Source: an uncultured Acidobacteriota bacterium
Lineage (GTDB): Bacteria > Acidobacteriota > Blastocatellia > RBC074
Reading direction: 5' to 3'
DNA length: 13,007 nucleotides
NCBI GenBank assembly: GCA_937967285.1
Contig: CALBSU010000170.1
Span: 1-13,007, forward strand
Positions 1-13,007 of the stretch are shown in pieces. The notes beneath the pieces were generated by a model. That model saw nothing but the letters and a program-made list of their open reading frames with translations. It was not told where the DNA came from and ran no database searches. Both the position numbers and the translations under genes were made by a program. How positions within the stretch are numbered: position 1 is the stretch's first letter; every line of letters begins with the position of its first letter.

Positions 1-2676
<2,676 letters not shown>

Positions 2677-2677
2677 T

Positions 2678-3025
2678 TCATCCGGCGGCCGATCTGACGG
2701 CTTCGAGGATCGCGCCTGATTTGAGCGCGAGATGGGAGTCGTGCCAGACCGCGCGCCCTTCCCTGACGATGATCGCCTGCGGCGATTCATGGACCACTCC
2801 GATCAGCCCTGCCAGCCTGTCGCTCGCCTGACGCGCCGTCTGAACGACGATCAGATAATGGTCGACCGGCGTCGCGCCGGCCTCTTCGAGATAGCGGCGG
2901 AACTCCGCCAGCGCGCGCGTGCTGACACCGCAACTTATGCTGTGCTTGAAGAAGATCGCCGGACGGTCATGACTTCCCTCCAGCGCCGTATTCAGTTCAT
3001 CGAGCGAGTTGATCTCGCGATACAT
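2678..3025 (-). CDS. ytxJ: YtxJ-like bacilliredoxin family protein (DUF2847), monothiol
   Basis: A 115-aa cytosolic protein with a thioredoxin-like fold pattern: strand AIFFKHS (residues 24-29), a single cysteine Cys32 in SISCGVS at the start of a helix, and the probable cis-proline Pro82 in HESPQAIIV. This matches the YtxJ family, whose Bacillus member (BrxC) has a TCPIS motif and reduces bacillithiol-protein mixed disulfides. Here the motif reads SCGVS, so Thr and Pro are replaced. I chose the ATG at 3025 because GAGAGGG lies 4 nt upstream; the ATG at 3046 would add seven residues (MDNREGS) but has no Shine-Dalgarno. The length is normal for the family. The gene is transcribed towards the glycosidase and ends 1 bp from it. 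Family assignment is fairly sure; a bacillithiol role is inference, since no bsh gene is in view. Confidence 0.8.
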   Translation of the reverse strand: MYREINSLDELNTALEGSHDRPAIFFKHSISCGVSTRALAEFRRYLEEAGATPVDHYLIVVQTARQASDRLAGLIGVVHESPQAIIVREGRAVWHDSHLALKSGAILEAVRSAAG

Positions 3026-3110
3026 CGATCCCTCTCTGTTATCCATGCCGGCATATTAATCGCCTGACTCCACGAAATCATCACGAATAATTCGAGATTG
3101 AATACGCTGA

Positions 3111-3270
<160 letters not shown>

Positions 3271-3290
3271 CACTGTATTTAAGCGCGCAA

Positions 3291-3318
3291 GAAAGCCGCC
3301 GATCGCGAGACCGGCGGC
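3291..3318 (-). terminator. Probable intrinsic terminator of the SdrD-B gene
   Basis: Read on the minus strand, GCCGCCG (3318-3312) and CGGCGGC (3301-3295) form a perfect 7-bp GC stem with a 10-nt loop, followed by TTTC (3294-3291) and then TT. The stop codon of the minus-strand gene lies about 60 nt upstream. The T-run is short, so efficiency is uncertain. Confidence 0.5.
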
Positions 3319-3341
3319 CAGTTGCAGCGATTAATGCTGAA

Positions 3342-3369
3342 TTGCGGGACCGGCCAGGCGGCCCCGCAA
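3342..3369. other. GC-rich hairpin just after the SdrD-B stop codon
   Basis: TTGCGGG (3342-3348) pairs with CCCGCAA (3363-3369), and CC/GG continues the stem after one mismatch. It begins 8 nt past the minus-strand stop codon. No T-run follows in either direction, so it is more likely a 3'-end stabilising or assisting structure than the terminator itself. Confidence 0.4.
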
Positions 3370-3377
3370 ACCCTTGA

Positions 3378-5171
<1,794 letters not shown>

Positions 5172-5176
5172 CGTTT

Positions 5177-5183
5177 CCTCCTC
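5177..5183 (-). promoter_or_regulatory. Shine-Dalgarno that fixes the TTG start
   Basis: On the minus strand GAGGAGG ends 5 nt before the TTG at 5171-5169. It is the strongest ribosome binding site in the window and supports the rare start codon over the in-frame ATG 18 nt downstream, which has no such site. Confidence 0.7.
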
Positions 5184-5190
5184 TGGCTAT

Positions 5191-5217
5191 GCTCTTCGAA
5201 ACTGTGAGGCGAAGAGC
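5191..5217 (-). promoter_or_regulatory. Leader hairpin just upstream of the RBS
   Basis: GCTCTTCG (5191-5198) and CGAAGAGC (5210-5217) form a perfect 8-bp inverted repeat with an 11-nt loop. It ends 7 nt before the Shine-Dalgarno of the SdrD-B gene. In the transcript it could protect the 5' end or affect translation; as DNA it could be an operator. A CATAAT box at 5265-5260 (minus) might be its -10, but no good -35 accompanies it. Confidence 0.4.
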
Positions 5218-5255
5218 CGGAATCTCGCTAAACGCCGGGGGACGCCTAACCTCGC

Positions 5256-5480
5256 ATGAATTATGAAATTTTCGATTGTCCGCCTGACGAGCGATCAGTC
5301 GTCGCCTTGTACATTGGGGGCACAGGCAATCAGACGACTGTCATTGAGACCTACGGGGATAACCGGATACACCGGCTCGATCTCAAGCATCTCGCTCAGT
5401 CGGAAAAAGAACAGTATCGCGTTCTGTCGGCGCACATTGCGGACGGCAATTCACCCGTCCCACGGCACCTTAATTATTAA
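5256..5480 (+). CDS. Doubtful small hypothetical protein (74 aa)
   Basis: This is an ATG-to-TAA frame coding for MNYEIFDCPPDERSVVALYI and 54 more residues, with a reasonable soluble composition and one cysteine. I recognise no family. Against it: the only purine-rich sequence upstream (GGGGGA near 5237-5242) is about 13 nt away; GC3 looks lower than in the neighbours; an alternative overlapping frame (5263-5544) is equally open; and the start lies in the probable promoter region of the divergent SdrD-B gene. It may be a decayed or orphan gene, or non-coding. Confidence 0.25.
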   Translation: MNYEIFDCPPDERSVVALYIGGTGNQTTVIETYGDNRIHRLDLKHLAQSEKEQYRVLSAHIADGNSPVPRHLNY

Positions 5481-5904
5481 ATTGTCCGGCAACGAATTTG
5501 TTTTATACGTTATCAGCACTGTAGCCGTGGAGCGTTTTTCGTGAGGCGCTCCGAACGCATCTTGATATGCGCGTTGCTGCGGTTCCAGTGATCGCCCGAT
5601 AGTCGTTCAGGACATGCATCCAGCATGACCGACATTATCTTTTTTATTGACGACAACCATCCGGAATGGTTCGGAATGGTGAGGCAAGCCGCCGATTCGA
5701 TCCTCAGGCTGCCCGGGATTATACACACTTGACTGCCCCATTACAACCATATTATCAGCCAATAAGTATTAGAAAACACAGGGATTCTAATGATTCTCGA
5801 CTTGCCTGTTAATAGATGATCGCGAGCGCCGTTTAAGCTGAATGGAGTATTCGCGGATTTCAAAAAAATAATTGAAAAATCTTTTCTGATATGGGGGCTG
5901 CGGC

Positions 5905-5934
5905 TTGTTCAATGAGCTTTTGAATACTTACAAT
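5905..5934 (+). promoter_or_regulatory. Possible sigma70-type promoter for the adaptor/ATPase operon
   Basis: TTGTTC (5905-5910) and TACAAT (5929-5934) are separated by 18 bp in an AT-rich setting. The -10 matches 5 of 6 consensus bases, the -35 only 3 of 6. It would give a leader of about 160 nt containing the CTACTC/GAGTAG inverted repeat (5951-5976). No other candidate in the gap looks better, but the support is motif matching only. Confidence 0.3.
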
Positions 5935-6101
5935 GAAATTTAATAAATTTCTACTCTTTTGAAACAAGGGGAGTAGCGGGATCGTATACGGAGGCGATCA
6001 CACAAGACTGAAATGCTGGAGTGTAAAACTGCCTTTTTAATACCTTTACAAGTCAGCAGGAGATGTGACGCGAACCACAGATTCGGAGGGAGCTGAAACA
6101 C

Positions 6102-7535
<1,434 letters not shown>

Positions 7536-7581
7536 TCGCCGGCGATCCAGGCCCGGGAGACCGGGAAACGAGGAAGGACAG

Positions 7582-8372
<791 letters not shown>

Positions 8373-8382
8373 GACTTGATCG

Positions 8383-8402
8383 AAAAACCCGCCTGAAGGC
8401 GG
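8383..8402 (-). terminator. Intrinsic terminator of the DUF433 transcript, within the palindrome
   Basis: This is the mirror image of the plus-strand unit: a CCGCC/GGCGG stem with a TTCA loop, then GTTTTT on the minus strand (8388-8383). It starts about 17 nt after the DUF433 stop codon at 8420, so the palindrome can stop transcription from both sides. Confidence 0.5.
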
Positions 8403-8419
8403 TACTCTATACGTTGCTG

Positions 8420-8748
8420 CTATTTTTTCGTCAGTAATTTCAGTCTGCGCTGGAAAGGCGAGTCGGCGTCGCGGATACCGAGCTGACTGATCATCTGCCA
8501 GCGTCTCTCCACTTCCGATCTGAAGACATCCTGATTTTCCCTGAAATATTTGAGCGCTGCGGTAATCTGGCGCAGGGTGAGGCCGGGGAACCGCGCCTTT
8601 ATCTCGCGTGCGGTTCCGCCGCGGGCGAGTTTGTCGAAGACGATCTCGATCACCTTGACCCTGGTGCCGTCGATCCAGGCCACGCCGCCCGCATCGACGG
8701 CGATCGGGTCGGGGCGTGGTCTGGAGATCTTTTTTACGGCCGGCTTTC

Positions 8749-8752
<4 letters not shown>
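8420..8752 (-). CDS. DUF433 domain protein (antitoxin-like family)
   Basis: A 110-aa cytosolic protein. Residues about 23-80 fit DUF433: [20 protein letters not shown], then [19 protein letters not shown] and an ending helix [13 protein letters not shown]. This is a small helical, probably DNA-binding fold; many members pair with a DUF5615 (PIN-like) toxin, and some are described as antitoxins. Here there is no DUF5615 partner: the palindromic terminator follows. The start ATG (8752-8750) overlaps the TGA of the upstream gene as ATGA, and there is no clear Shine-Dalgarno, so translation is probably coupled to the copper/heme protein. The N-terminus is basic ([14 protein letters not shown]) and the C-terminus also (RRLKLLTKK), which suits nucleic-acid binding. 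Family call is good; a regulatory role is inference. Confidence 0.82.
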
Positions 8753-11010
<2,258 letters not shown>

Positions 11011-11065
11011 TATTTCTCCCGTGGTATGTCGTCTCTTTTTCAGGCCCGTGGAATGTATCAGGAAT

Positions 11066-11099
11066 CCGTCCGTCAGATCAATTATTTGTTTTCGGACGG
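11066..11099. promoter_or_regulatory. Inverted repeat in the divergent intergenic region
   Basis: CCGTCCG (11066-11072) and CGGACGG (11093-11099) form a perfect 7-bp inverted repeat with a 20-bp AT-rich centre. GTTTTC also occurs twice 11 bp apart (11088-11093, 11099-11104), about one helical turn. Lying between two divergent genes, this could be a regulator site or a leader hairpin of the minus-strand gene. A TTGATC box in the centre (minus strand) has no convincing -10. Confidence 0.3.
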
Positions 11100-11144
11100 T
11101 TTTCAGCGCCCCGATTAAAATGTCAAACCAGACTGCCGGCCCGC

Positions 11145-11172
11145 TTGACTAACTTTTCTGAGCGTTTACTAT
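11145..11172 (+). promoter_or_regulatory. Probable sigma70-type promoter of the S41 protease gene
   Basis: TTGACT (11145-11150, 5/6 matches) and TACTAT (11167-11172, 4/6) are separated by 16 bp, giving a leader of about 75 nt. It is the best plus-strand candidate in the 243-bp divergent gap. Confidence 0.45.
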
Positions 11173-11240
11173 GGATAGATATTTCTGACGAATCACGCCC
11201 GGTTAATCGGGTTTCGCCGGGGAGTAATCACAGTTTTACA

Positions 11241-11247
11241 GAGGGAG
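11241..11247 (+). promoter_or_regulatory. Shine-Dalgarno that fixes the GTG start of the protease
   Basis: GAGGGAG ends 6 nt before the GTG at 11254. The next in-frame ATG (11269) would drop the Lys/Arg-containing start of the signal peptide and has no such site. Confidence 0.6.
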
Positions 11248-11253
11248 TATCCA

Positions 11254-12897
<1,644 letters not shown>

Positions 12898-13007
12898 AGG
12901 GGTTGAATCGCCGATCCGCGAAGGTTCGCAAAGAAGATTTATCGCAAAGGCCGCGAAGAGAGCAAAGTATTTGAATCGCAAAGGCCGCCAAGGTGGCAAA
13001 GATATTT
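12898..13007. repeat. Short direct repeats (GCAAAGGCCG type) at the right edge
   Basis: Two adjacent units start ATCGCAAAGGCCGC at 12941 and 12975, each 33-34 bp and ending GCAAAG(T/A)ATTT; a more diverged unit precedes them (about 12912-12940, CGCGAAGGTTCGCAAAG). The array runs off the window. The GCCAAG/GCAAAG theme recalls the arms of the 3111-3270 element. No gene is visible in these 110 bases. Confidence 0.6.

Larger units (their letters stand above)
5172..6101. other. 930-bp largely non-coding, relatively AT-rich gap
   Basis: Apart from the doubtful 74-aa ORF, I see no gene here. A 35-codon frame at 5625-5732 (MTDIIFFIDDNHPEWFGMVR...) has no Shine-Dalgarno. Structures seen: the leader hairpin at 5191-5217; GGAGCG/CGCTCC at 5529-5552; AACCAT/ATGGTT near 5655-5675; CTACTC/GAGTAG at 5951-5976; and a strongly AT-rich part from about 5740 to 5960. 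Base composition differs from the flanking genes. It could hold promoters, a small RNA or a decayed gene. I found no tRNA-like structure. Confidence 0.5.

Noticed and set aside
5263..5544. 93-codon plus-strand frame overlapping the 74-aa candidate
   Set aside because: The Ser/Arg-rich product with a frame-shifted look has no ribosome binding site and no recognisable family.
5625..5732. 35-codon frame MTDIIFFIDDN..., faintly like the start of HicB-type antitoxins
   Set aside because: The similarity covers only about ten residues, no ribosome binding site or HicA neighbour is present, and the frame ends too early.
6013..6096. 27-codon leader-peptide-like frame just before the adaptor gene
   Set aside because: The nearest GGAGG is 18 nt upstream of the ATG, too far, and the peptide has no run of regulatory codons that would suggest attenuation.
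12941..13007. Possible CRISPR array
   Set aside because: The repeat units are adjacent and diverge internally, with no unique spacers and no cas genes nearby.

Overview
The window looks like a chromosomal segment of an Acidobacteriota bacterium. The best taxonomic clue is the C-terminus of the protein on the minus strand at 8749-11010. It matches the roughly 230-residue module catalogued as TIGR03437, which is typical of Solibacter and other Acidobacteria. The GC-rich coding with strong GC3 bias, a YtxJ-type bacilliredoxin-like protein and short 'CCAAG/GCAAAG' repeat clusters between genes all fit. The class cannot be resolved from the window.

Layout. 1-2676 (+): a GH63-like glycosidase open at the left edge. 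2678-3025 (-): a YtxJ-like thioredoxin-fold protein whose stop lies 1 bp from the glycosidase stop. 3026-3377: a gap with a long imperfect inverted repeat (3111-3270) and two hairpins, one a likely terminator of the next gene. 3378-5171 (-): a secreted 597-aa protein with one SdrD B-like domain, a TTG start, a strong Shine-Dalgarno and a leader hairpin. 5172-6101: about 930 bp without a convincing gene, with a doubtful 74-aa ORF, several hairpins and an AT-rich promoter-like stretch. 6102-7535 and 7582-8340 (+): a MacA/HlyD-type adaptor and a MacB/LolD-type ABC ATPase, with no permease following. 8348-8407: a near-perfect REPIN-like palindrome that can act as a two-way terminator. 8420-8752 (-): a DUF433 protein overlapping by 4 bp the end of 8749-11010 (-), an exported protein with c-type heme, PHM-like copper monooxygenase and TIGR03437 regions. 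11011-11253: a divergent promoter region. 11254-12897 (+): an exported PDZ/S41 C-terminal processing protease. 12898-13007: short direct repeats reaching the right edge.

How the genes fit together. Most products act at or beyond the inner membrane: export adaptor and ATPase, processing protease, secreted SdrD-B protein and heme/copper oxidase-like protein. No single pathway links them. Clear operons are only the adaptor/ATPase pair and the copper protein/DUF433 pair. I see no CRISPR array, tRNA, rRNA, transposase or phage gene. The most unusual items are the heme-copper fusion coupled to an antitoxin-family gene, the REPIN-like palindrome between convergent genes, and the repeat elements in the gaps.
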